From NCBI GenBank assembly GCA_947304695.1, contig CAMZBS010000083.1, positions 1-8,320 of the forward strand: a stretch of 8,320 nt of DNA, given 5' to 3'. The DNA comes from an uncultured Prevotella sp. GTDB taxonomy: Bacteria > Bacteroidota > Bacteroidia > Bacteroidales > Bacteroidaceae. A program made the position numbers and the translations under genes. The number at the start of each line of letters is the position of its first letter. Positions within the stretch are counted from its first letter, which is position 1. Of this stretch, positions 1-6,403 are shown piece by piece. The notes beneath the pieces are model-generated. The model ran no database searches and was not told where the DNA came from. It saw only the letters and a list, made by a program, of their open reading frames with translations.

Positions 1-2033
1 ACATATACCCTGACCCCGAAATGGAAAATGTCAAGGGGAAAACGAAGAGCGAAAAGGGTAAGTCTGGCACGCCGGCGTTGGAGAACTTCGGCCGCGACCT
101 GACGGCAATGGCCATGGCTGGACAGCTCGACCCCATCGTTGGCCGGCAGAAGGAGATGGATCGCATTGCGCAGATACTCAGTCGCCGCAAGAAGAACAAC
201 CCCATCCTCATTGGTGAGCCCGGCGTGGGCAAGAGTGCCATCGTGGAGGGACTGGCACAGCTCATTGCCCAGCACAAGACATCGCCGATGCTCTTCCAGA
301 AACGACTGGTGTCACTCGACATGACCGCCATTGTGGCAGGCACGAAGTATCGCGGACAGTTTGAGGAGCGCATCCGTGCGCTGCTCAAGGAGATAGAACA
401 GGATCCGAACATCATTGTGTTCATCGACGAGATTCACACCATGATAGGTGCCGGATCGGCACCTGGCACGATGGATGCCGCCAACATCATGAAGCCGGCA
501 CTGGCCCGTGGCACCATACAGTGCATCGGAGCCACTACGCTCGACGAGTACCGCAATTCTATTGAGAAGGACGGTGCCCTGGAGCGACGCTTCCAGAAGG
601 TGCTTGTGGAGCCAACCACGCAGGAAGAGACGTTGCAGATTCTGCACAACATCAAGGACCGCTATGAGCACCACCACCATGTGGACTATACTGACGAGGC
701 CATCACGGCATGTGTCAAATTGACAGAACGCTACGTCACGGAGCGGGCCTTCCCTGACAAGGCCATCGATGCCATGGACGAAGCTGGTTCGCGCGTACAT
801 TTATCTAATGCACAGATTCCACCCGAAATCGTGGAGAAGGAAAAGGAGCTGGCCCATGTGCTCGACAAGAAGAAACAGGCCGTGAGGAACCAGAACTTTG
901 AGCTGGCCGCCAGCTACCGTGACCGACAGACCGAACTGGAGGCCGAACTGACCCTGCTGCAGACCAACTGGAGCAACGGGGAAACCGAGGAACGACAGAA
1001 GGTGGACGCTGACACGATTGCCGACGTGATCTCGATGATGACCGGCGTACCAGCACAGCGCATGGCCGAACAGGAAGGCATCCGCCTGAAGGGAATGGCC
1101 AGTGAACTAAAGAAAGCCGTCATTGCCCAGGATGCTGCCATCGACAAGATGGTACGGGCCATTCAGCGCAACAGGGTGGGACTGAAAGATCCCAACCACC
1201 CCATCGGCGTGTTCATGTTCTTAGGCCCCACGGGTGTGGGCAAGACCTATCTGGCAAAGAAGCTGGCCGAGTTTATGTTCGGCAGCAGCGACTCGCTCAT
1301 CAGAATCGACATGAGCGAATATACGGAGTCGTTCAACGTGAGCCGACTGATTGGTGCGCCTCCGGGCTATGTGGGCTATGAAGAAGGCGGACAGCTGACC
1401 GAGCGCGTGCGCCGTCACCCCTACTCCATCGTGCTGCTCGACGAGATTGAAAAGGCTCACGGCAACGTGTTCAACCTGCTCCTGCAGGTGCTCGACGAGG
1501 GAAGACTGACCGACGGCAACGGACGCTTCGTGGACTTCCGCAACACGGTCATCATCATGACCTCAAACGCCGGTACCCGCCAGCTGAAGGACTTTGGACG
1601 CGGGGTGGGCTTCAATGCAGGCAACACGGGACTGAACATGAACGACAAGGACAAGGAGCATGCCCGCAGCATCGTACAGAAAGCACTGTCGAAGCAGTTC
1701 TCACCGGAGTTCCTGAACCGACTCGACGAGATTATCACCTTCGACCAGCTGGACCTTGCAGCCATCAAGAGGATTGTCGACGTGGAACTGAGCGGTCTCT
1801 GGAAGCGCATTGAGGACATGGGCTATCAGGTGGAACTGTCGGAAGAGGCCAAGGAGTTTGTGGCCGAGAAGGGCTACGACGTACAGTTCGGTGCCCGTCC
1901 GCTCAAACGCGCCATCCAGAACTATATTGAAGACGGCATAGCCGAACTCATCGTGAACAGCGAGATTCCGCTGGGTGCCACCATCCGCATCAGCAAAGAA
2001 GAAGGAAAGGACGAACTAAAGATAGAGGGTTGA
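1..2033 (+). CDS. clpC: ClpC-type ATP-dependent Clp protease ATP-binding subunit (5' end missing)
   Basis: AAA+ unfoldase that would feed proteins into the ClpP chamber in the cytoplasm. The frame is open to the left edge (codons start at base 3), so the N-terminal substrate/adaptor domain and true start lie outside; the ATG at 21 is probably internal. Numbering from that ATG: D1 Walker A GEPGVGKS 65-72, pore loop KYRG 109-112, Walker B IIVFIDE 131-137, GATT sensor 170-173, arginine finger R189/R190; a short UVR-like coiled middle region about 270-311; MTGVP 340-344; D2 Walker A GPTGVGKT 402-409, pore loop GYVG 449-452, Walker B VLLDE 471-475, TSNAG 514-518, arginine finger R567, sensor-2 GARPLKR 624-630. 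The short middle region argues against ClpB, and VGF at 529-531 fits the ClpP-binding loop. Both ATPase sites look intact. The stop codon lies inside a terminator palindrome. Confidence 0.95.
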   Translation, partial: IYPDPEMENVKGKTKSEKGKSGTPALENFGRDLTAMAMAGQLDPIVGRQKEMDRIAQILSRRKKNNPILIGEPGVGKSAIVEGLAQLIAQHKTSPMLFQKRLVSLDMTAIVAGTKYRGQFEERIRALLKEIEQDPNIIVFIDEIHTMIGAGSAPGTMDAANIMKPALARGTIQCIGATTLDEYRNSIEKDGALERRFQKVLVEPTTQEETLQILHNIKDRYEHHHHVDYTDEAITACVKLTERYVTERAFPDKAIDAMDEAGSRVHLSNAQIPPEIVEKEKELAHVLDKKKQAVRNQNFELAASYRDRQTELEAELTLLQTNWSNGETEERQKVDADTIADVISMMTGVPAQRMAEQEGIRLKGMASELKKAVIAQDAAIDKMVRAIQRNRVGLKDPNHPIGVFMFLGPTGVGKTYLAKKLAEFMFGSSDSLIRIDMSEYTESFNVSRLIGAPPGYVGYEEGGQLTERVRRHPYSIVLLDEIEKAHGNVFNLLLQVLDEGRLTDGNGRFVDFRNTVIIMTSNAGTRQLKDFGRGVGFNAGNTGLNMNDKDKEHARSIVQKALSKQFSPEFLNRLDEIITFDQLDLAAIKRIVDVELSGLWKRIEDMGYQVELSEEAKEFVAEKGYDVQFGARPLKRAIQNYIEDGIAELIVNSEIPLGATIRISKEEGKDELKIEG

Positions 2034-2060
2034 GAAAATTTTCTCAACCCTCTATCTTTA
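2017..2060. terminator. Bidirectional rho-independent-type terminator overlapping the clpC stop
   Basis: A perfect palindrome of 44 bases, with two 22-base arms meeting between 2038 and 2039. The centre is AAAATTTT and the stems hold a GAGGG/CCCTC block. It starts inside the last codons of clpC, contains its TGA (2031-2033), and ends 6 bases before the stop codon of the minus-strand gene at 2067. Its symmetry and convergent position suggest it ends transcription from both sides. The T-run after the stem is short on both strands, so its efficiency is inferred. Confidence 0.8.
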
Positions 2061-2066
2061 TACTTA

Positions 2067-2702
2067 TTAATCGGTGATAGCCTTGAGCAGATTCACCAGA
2101 CTCTCGCGGTCGGTCCAGTTGAATTCAGGCAGCGACAGGATGGTCTTGTACCTGCGTTTCTTTTCCTTGTCCAGCAGTCGTGAAATCTCACGCTCATGAA
2201 CACGCACCAACTTACCATTATACAAATAATAGAAAATGTAGATGATGGGAAGTTCCTGATCCTCATAGGCCGTCAGGTCTATGGTTGAATAGGACATGTG
2301 GTCAGAGAACGACAGGTTAGTGATGTTCACATTGTTGCGGAGCATCTGGTTGTAGGCATCCACATCAATTAGCGAGATGCAGTAGAGGATGTTGTTGCCC
2401 ACGGTGTCGAGTGCAGCAGCCAGCTGATTGTCGATATTGATGTACTTACGGTCGTCGAAGTCCACCCCTGCAATGGTCTCCATTCGGGCTTCCATCGTCT
2501 TCTCACCCTGCAGATAGAGCAAGGCACCATTCTTCAGGAATATGTTGGTGTACAAGTTCTTGATGCTCTTTCCGCTGGTCATGTGGATCATGGCCGGCTG
2601 ATAAGACTGATACATGGTCAGATTTTTTGTCACATCCTGGGCATGGGCCAATGCCATGCAAAACAGGACGCACAGGGTTGTAATGGTTCTTTTCATCTTC
2701 AT
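2067..2702 (-). CDS. Secreted protein of unknown function
   Basis: A 211-residue protein I do not recognise. From the ATG at 2702 it has a clear Sec signal peptide: basic MKMKR, hydrophobic core TTLCVLFCMALA, then a likely cut after AHA (residues 19-21), giving a mature protein of about 190 residues starting QDV. There is no lipobox cysteine at the cut site, so it is probably periplasmic or exported rather than a lipoprotein. The mature part is mixed, with an aromatic strand-like stretch IIYIFYYLYNGKLV followed by a basic helix-like region (SRLLDKEKKRRYK) near the C-terminus. A GTG at 2729 would extend the frame by 9 residues but lies inside the preceding tRNA terminator; ATG 2702 or 2696 fits the signal peptide better. 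A weak CGGA lies directly before ATG 2702. No promoter of its own is evident between the tRNA terminator and the start. Confidence 0.75.
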   Translation of the reverse strand: MKMKRTITTLCVLFCMALAHAQDVTKNLTMYQSYQPAMIHMTSGKSIKNLYTNIFLKNGALLYLQGEKTMEARMETIAGVDFDDRKYINIDNQLAAALDTVGNNILYCISLIDVDAYNQMLRNNVNITNLSFSDHMSYSTIDLTAYEDQELPIIYIFYYLYNGKLVRVHEREISRLLDKEKKRRYKTILSLPEFNWTDRESLVNLLKAITD

Positions 2703-2717
2703 TCCGTACTTATAGTT

Positions 2718-2748
2718 AAAAAAGCCCACCGATAATTCGATGAGCTTT
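2718..2748 (-). terminator. Rho-independent terminator after tRNA-Asp
   Basis: On the minus strand an 11-pair stem (bases 2748-2738 with 2731-2721, two G-T wobbles) with loop AATTAT ends in GCTTTTTT. It begins about 11 bases after the tRNA 3' end, so it most likely ends the tRNA transcript. It lies only about 15 bases before the start of the minus-strand secreted protein gene. Confidence 0.75.
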
Positions 2749-2759
2749 TAGCATTGCAG

Positions 2760-2833
2760 CGGTGCGTACGAGATTCGAACTCGTGACCTCCTGCGTGACA
2801 GGCAGGCATTCTAACCTACTGAACTAACGCACC
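2760..2833 (-). tRNA. tRNA-Asp (anticodon GTC)
   Basis: A complete 74-base cloverleaf on the minus strand. Acceptor stem GGTGCGT pairs with ACGCACC. The D arm is GTTC/GAAT, the anticodon stem CCTGC/GCAGG holds the loop CTGTCAC with anticodon GTC, the variable loop has 5 bases, and the T arm is ACGAG/CTCGT around TTCGAAT. The discriminator is G, as expected for aspartate tRNA. No CCA is encoded, so the end must be added by tRNA nucleotidyltransferase. A small hairpin (GACAA/TTGTC, bases 2836-2850) sits in the leader 2 bases before the mature 5' end. Confidence 0.97.
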
Positions 2834-2861
2834 TTGACAAGCGTTTTGTCGTTTGCGGGTG

Positions 2862-2894
2862 CAAAGGTACAAACTTTTCTGGTAATAGCACAAA
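2862..2894 (-). promoter_or_regulatory. Bacteroidetes-type promoter for tRNA-Asp
   Basis: On the minus strand, TTTG (2894-2891) and TACCTTTG (2869-2862) are 21 bases apart, matching the Bacteroidetes primary sigma pattern TTTG-N19-21-TAnnTTTG. Transcription would begin near 2855, giving a leader of about 20 bases before the tRNA. Confidence 0.75.
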
Positions 2895-3027
2895 AACTTT
2901 TGAAGAAATATCTGAAGGGTAACATTCTTTAACAAATATACATTTAAATGCACAGCTCAGACAGACGTGAGCAACAGTTGCGAATATGTCAATTTAACTG
3001 AAAAAACAAGTCTTTTCGTTTAAATTA

Positions 3028-3059
3028 TTTGCCCAGACAACTGAAATATAGTAATTTTG
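3028..3059 (+). promoter_or_regulatory. Bacteroidetes-type promoter for the VTC operon
   Basis: TTTG at 3028-3031 and TAATTTTG at 3052-3059 are 20 bases apart, a full match to the Bacteroidetes consensus. The start of transcription would be near 3066, leaving a leader of only about 13 bases before the ATG at 3079. No Shine-Dalgarno sequence is visible there. The rest of the AT-rich gap to the tRNA promoter (2895-3027) shows no other clear signal. Confidence 0.75.
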
Positions 3060-3078
3060 TAGCAGAAACGCCAATAAC

Positions 3079-3831
3079 ATGGATGAAATCATCAAGACAT
3101 TTGCTCCCATAACGCTGGCCGAGATGAGCGGTGTGAAGCTGATGAACCGCACGGACACGAAATTTGTGACGACCATGCCCAAGCTCATGCTGCTGCTCAA
3201 GATGGCTCAGCAGGACTACTTCGTGCAGGAGATTGACGGCGAACGCAACATGCTTTACGACACCACTTATTTTGATACGCGCGACTTCGGCATGTACCAG
3301 GAGCACCAGCACGGACACACCGGGCGCCAGAAGCTGCGTTTCCGCACTTACGTCAGTTCGCACCTGCAGTTCATGGAGATTAAAACCAAGAACAACCACG
3401 GACGAACGAAGAAGAAACGCATTGAGGTGACCGACATGGACCTGACCGACAGCGTCAAGCGGGAGTTCATTGACAGCCGACTGCACTTCAACGTAGACGA
3501 CCTGATTCCCCACATGCACAACCATTTCCACCGCATTACCCTGGTGAACAAGGCCAAGACCGAACGGCTCACCATTGACACGGCCCTGCACTTCCACAAC
3601 GTGGTGACAGGACAGGATCGCGATATGGGGCCACTGGTCATCGTTGAACTGAAGCGCGACGGCCAGGTGTTCTCGCCCGTTCTCGATATGCTACGACAGC
3701 TGCGCATCCATCCCCACGGCTTCAGCAAATACTGCATGGGAGCCGCCATGACCAACGACGGACTGGCGGTGAACCGTTTCAAACCTAAGTTGAGCGATGT
3801 GGAACGCATGCTCAGACAGGTAGGACAATAA
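3079..3831 (+). CDS. VTC-type polyphosphate polymerase domain protein
   Basis: A soluble 250-residue protein of the triphosphate tunnel metalloenzyme (TTM) fold, VTC branch. In yeast the Vtc4 domain makes polyphosphate from ATP in a basic tunnel with a metal-binding glutamate. The matching pattern is visible here: NRTDTKF 23-29, YFDTRDFGMYQEHQHG 64-79, the alternating basic strand RQKLRFRTY 83-91, MEIKTK 99-104, RTKKKR 109-114, TERLTID 161-167, VIVELKRDG 187-195 (E190 likely metal ligand, K192), and GFSKYCMG 214-221 (K217). All expected tunnel charges appear present, so it is probably active. There is no SPX domain and no membrane segment, unlike yeast Vtc4. It is the first gene of a four-gene operon and is followed after 33 bases by a membrane protein. 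The fold is well supported; the product (polyphosphate or another phosphate transfer) is inferred from yeast. Confidence 0.9.
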   Translation: MDEIIKTFAPITLAEMSGVKLMNRTDTKFVTTMPKLMLLLKMAQQDYFVQEIDGERNMLYDTTYFDTRDFGMYQEHQHGHTGRQKLRFRTYVSSHLQFMEIKTKNNHGRTKKKRIEVTDMDLTDSVKREFIDSRLHFNVDDLIPHMHNHFHRITLVNKAKTERLTIDTALHFHNVVTGQDRDMGPLVIVELKRDGQVFSPVLDMLRQLRIHPHGFSKYCMGAAMTNDGLAVNRFKPKLSDVERMLRQVGQ

Positions 3832-3864
3832 TCATACACGAAACTAAAACATCAAAAAAACGAT

Positions 3865-4503
3865 ATGGAACAATTCTTTTCCGCCGAGTTCTGCGGCACA
3901 TTAGTCAGATTTATCATCTGCGTCATTGTAAACTGGGGCATCATCGAGTTTCTTTACTACAAGAAGAACCACCGCCGTGACTTCTACTTCACCTTCATGC
4001 TCATGACCGTGGCCATCTTCTTCCTGGTCTACTTCATGATGGGCATAGAGCGAGGCAAGGCCACGATGGGTGTGGGACTGGGACTGTTTGGCATCTTCAG
4101 CATCATGCGCTACCGCACCGACACCATGCCAGTGCGAGAGATGACCTACCTGTTTCTCATCATCTGCCTTTCGGTGGTGCATGCAATGGCCGAAAACTAC
4201 GGCGAACTGGCCATCGTAGACCTTATTTCAATAGCTTCCATCTGGCTGTGCGAACTGAAAGTGAAGGTGCAAAGTACCAAGCTCATCCAGTATGACCGCC
4301 CGGAACTGGTCAAGCCCGAACGGCGCGAGGAGCTGATCAGCGACCTGGAAGCACGCACGGGGCTGAAGATTCTGAAAGTAGACGTGGGCGGCATTGACTT
4401 CCTGAGAGACGCTGTGGTGTTGCGCATCACTTACGAAGGAGAAGGCATCAGCGAAGTGGACGGACAGTTTAATGTAAGAAAACTGCAATGGAAACAATTC
4501 TGA
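3865..4503 (+). CDS. DUF4956 family inner-membrane protein
   Basis: A 212-residue integral membrane protein. Predicted segments are at about 12-32, 40-60, 94-109 and 114-130, with a glycine-rich stretch at 69-80. The loop FSIMRYRTDTMPVREMTYLF (78-97) is the hallmark of DUF4956. Residues 131-212 form a charged, soluble C-terminal domain, probably cytoplasmic (basic KKNHRR follows the first segment). The family function is not established. Its genes are often found next to VTC-domain genes, as here, so it may be the membrane partner of the upstream enzyme, by analogy with the membrane part of the yeast VTC complex; that is inference. The gene follows the VTC gene by 33 bases, and its last 16 bases overlap the next gene, which suggests coupled translation. 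The ATG has only an A-rich stretch before it and no clear Shine-Dalgarno site. Confidence 0.88.
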   Translation: MEQFFSAEFCGTLVRFIICVIVNWGIIEFLYYKKNHRRDFYFTFMLMTVAIFFLVYFMMGIERGKATMGVGLGLFGIFSIMRYRTDTMPVREMTYLFLIICLSVVHAMAENYGELAIVDLISIASIWLCELKVKVQSTKLIQYDRPELVKPERREELISDLEARTGLKILKVDVGGIDFLRDAVVLRITYEGEGISEVDGQFNVRKLQWKQF

Positions 4504-5237
4504 TCATTCTTTTCCTCCTGACGCTCTGCATTCCCCAACAGGCAAAGGCGCAAGCCGATGACTTCGGGATGTGGTACGAGTTGGGAGCCGAGAAAAAGCT
4601 TTCACGGAAATGGAGCGTGGGAGCCGAAACGGAATTCCGCACGCGAAATAACACCAGGACTGCCGACCGCTGGAGCATGGGCGTCAGCGGGGAATACAAG
4701 ATTGTCAACGGACTGAAGGCTTCGGCTGGCTACACCTTTCTTTATGATAACAACCCCGAAGAGCTGGACCTGAAGAAAGACGGACTGACTCCCAACAAAT
4801 GGATGCCCAGCTACTGGGCAGTGCGCCACCGCTTCAACGTGAGTCTGGCAGGAAGCCTTGACTGGGGGCGCCTGACGGTGTCGCTGCGCGAACGATGGCA
4901 GTACACCTACCGCCCTGAAGCCGAGGGCAAGAAATACGACTTCGACTACGACACGTGGAAGTCCGTCAGGGGAAAAGGCAAGAACGTGCTGCGCAGCCGC
5001 CTGCAATTGAGCTACGACATCCCGCACTGGAAGTTCGACCCCTTTGCCAATGTTGAGATGTTCAATGCCAAGGGCGGCATCCAGAAGATGCGCTATCAGG
5101 TGGGCATTGACTACAAATACCGCAAGCAGCATGCCTTCGCGCTGACCTACCGCTACCAGAACGTGAACAAGGACGATGACGATCAAGAAGCCAACATCCA
5201 CATGATCGGACTTAGCTATAAATACAAATTCAAATAG
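4488..5237 (+). CDS. DUF2490 family outer-membrane beta-barrel protein
   Basis: A 249-residue exported protein. Residues 1-21 form a signal peptide (METILIILFLLTLCIPQQAKA) with a likely cut after AKA; the n-region is unusual in having an acidic residue and no lysine or arginine. The rest is a series of amphipathic strands rich in tyrosine and tryptophan, for example LSRKWSVGAETEFRTRNN, RFNVSLAGSLDWGRLTVSLRERWQY split by polar turns, and HMIGLSYKYKFK at the end. This fits a DUF2490 barrel of usual length (about 230-250). Aromatic belts and short turns suggest an outer-membrane location. The start is fixed by the signal peptide and lies inside the upstream gene, overlapping by 16 bases in another frame. 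Its role is unknown; in this operon it could be an outer-membrane pore or anchor for the system. The barrel call is good, the role is inferred. Confidence 0.82.
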   Translation: METILIILFLLTLCIPQQAKAQADDFGMWYELGAEKKLSRKWSVGAETEFRTRNNTRTADRWSMGVSGEYKIVNGLKASAGYTFLYDNNPEELDLKKDGLTPNKWMPSYWAVRHRFNVSLAGSLDWGRLTVSLRERWQYTYRPEAEGKKYDFDYDTWKSVRGKGKNVLRSRLQLSYDIPHWKFDPFANVEMFNAKGGIQKMRYQVGIDYKYRKQHAFALTYRYQNVNKDDDDQEANIHMIGLSYKYKFK

Positions 5238-5243
5238 ACCTGC

Positions 5244-6401
5244 ATGAAAAAGCTATTTGTCTGTCTCTGCATGGCCGTGTCGTTAGCGGCCTGCACCAAT
5301 GATGACCAATACTCCTGGGAAGAAGACTTTGCCGACAGGACAACCACCGACACGATTGACATATCCATAGTCTTCAACGGCTCAAGCGCAACGGTCAGCG
5401 GTGACTGTTACGGTTACGTAAGCGTGACGGATGCCGATGTGGTTGTGCGCTCCAACACCAATAAGTTCCTGCAACTGTCGCTCAGCGGCTCGACCGACAA
5501 CGGTTCACTGCTTATCTACAGCTGGAAAAGACTGGGGCTACTGCTCCACGGCGTGAGCATTACTAATCCCGACGGACCTGCCATCAACAACCAGTGCGGC
5601 AAAGACCTTGTCGTCAGCACCGTAGCAGGAACGGTCAACACACTCAGCGATGGCAAGCAATACGCCGATGCGCCTACGAACGCCTTAGACGCATCCATCG
5701 ACCAGAAAGGCGCATTCTTCAGCGAAGGCCAGATTTATTTTCGTGGCGCAGGCACACTCAACGTCAATGGACATGCACGGAACGGCATAGCCAGCGATGA
5801 CTACATTGTCGTGGAAAGCGGAACCATCCATGTGCAGGTGGACGAAAACGGCAACCACGGCATCAAGGTGAATGACGGCTTTACTATCCGGGGCGGCACG
5901 CTGACCGTGGATGTAAAGGCCGACGGAGCCCGAGGCATCAAGAACGATGCCCGCACGCTCATTGCCGGTGGACAGACCACCATCAGCACATCGGGCAACT
6001 GCCGGATTGACACCACATTCTTATCGGCTGACAACTTCACCATTGACACCACATCGTGTGCCGGCATCAAGAGCGACAGTCTCTTCCTCATGACGGCCGG
6101 TATGCTCACCATTACCAGCACAGGCGACGGAGGCAAGGGTGTCAACTGCTCCGACACGATTCTTGTACAGGGCGGCACACTCGTTGCCACCACCACCGGC
6201 AGCAACGACGTGGGCAAGCCAAAGGCCGTCAAGAGCGAGAAAGCCATCGTCTTGAGCGGCGGTTCGTTCTATGCCAGTTGTCTGAAAAGCTGGGCTTGCG
6301 ACAATGGTAGTGAAGATGATGACCCTGAGAGACGGGTGGACGTTATCGGAGAACCCATAAAGGAAATCTATTCGAAGAGGCTGGTTAACGTTGTGTTCTG
6401 A
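5244..6401 (+). CDS. Lipoprotein with Cthe_2159-like carbohydrate-binding beta-helix
   Basis: A 385-residue lipoprotein. The signal peptide ends in the lipobox LAAC (lipidated C17), followed by TNDD. From about residue 38 it matches the Cthe_2159-like family: GPAINNQCGKDLVVSTVAGT at 111-130, NTLSDG at 132-137, then rungs of a right-handed parallel beta-helix with the recurring pattern GI-x-SD/ND and GGTL-x-V at about 181, 207, 231, 274 and 299. The founding Clostridium thermocellum protein binds acidic polysaccharides and calcium, and no enzyme activity is established for the family. The mature part has seven more cysteines (55, 118, 253, 272, 302, 346, 352), so disulfides are possible. The C-terminus has an acidic patch (EDDDPE, 357-362). 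It is the last gene of the operon, 6 bases after the DUF2490 gene. It probably sits on the outer membrane and binds a polymer, perhaps the operon's product; the ligand is unknown. Confidence 0.85.
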   Translation: MKKLFVCLCMAVSLAACTNDDQYSWEEDFADRTTTDTIDISIVFNGSSATVSGDCYGYVSVTDADVVVRSNTNKFLQLSLSGSTDNGSLLIYSWKRLGLLLHGVSITNPDGPAINNQCGKDLVVSTVAGTVNTLSDGKQYADAPTNALDASIDQKGAFFSEGQIYFRGAGTLNVNGHARNGIASDDYIVVESGTIHVQVDENGNHGIKVNDGFTIRGGTLTVDVKADGARGIKNDARTLIAGGQTTISTSGNCRIDTTFLSADNFTIDTTSCAGIKSDSLFLMTAGMLTITSTGDGGKGVNCSDTILVQGGTLVATTTGSNDVGKPKAVKSEKAIVLSGGSFYASCLKSWACDNGSEDDDPERRVDVIGEPIKEIYSKRLVNVVF

Positions 6402-6403
6402 CG

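Noticed and set aside
312..800. 162-residue minus-strand open frame within clpC
   Set aside because: It is a shadow of the conserved D1 ATPase domain, with no recognisable motif.
1..2033. ClpB disaggregase as the identity of the first gene
   Set aside because: The middle region is too short for ClpB's long coiled-coil propeller, and a VGF tripeptide fits a ClpP-binding loop, which ClpB lacks.
2703..2729. GTG at 2729 as start of the secreted protein
   Set aside because: It lies inside the tRNA terminator stem and would put 9 extra residues before a good signal peptide; the ATG at 2702 fits better.
2956..2973. GCTCA/TGAGC inverted repeat in the intergenic gap before the VTC operon
   Set aside because: Only 5 pairs around an 8-base spacer, with no T-run and no second copy; it could easily arise by chance.
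3025..3597. 190-residue minus-strand open frame opposite the VTC gene
   Set aside because: It covers the operon promoter and the conserved VTC motifs in antisense; its composition is typical of a shadow.
3079..3831. CYTH-type adenylate cyclase or thiamine triphosphatase for the VTC protein
   Set aside because: These share the tunnel fold, but the YFDT, RxKxRxRxY, RTKKKR and GFSKY pattern and the DUF4956 neighbour match the VTC branch, and the typical N-terminal ExExK of CYTH enzymes is absent.
4602..5201. 199-residue minus-strand open frame opposite the DUF2490 gene
   Set aside because: It lies wholly opposite a gene with a signal peptide and barrel pattern. Its translation shows no domain, and long antisense frames are common in DNA of this GC content.
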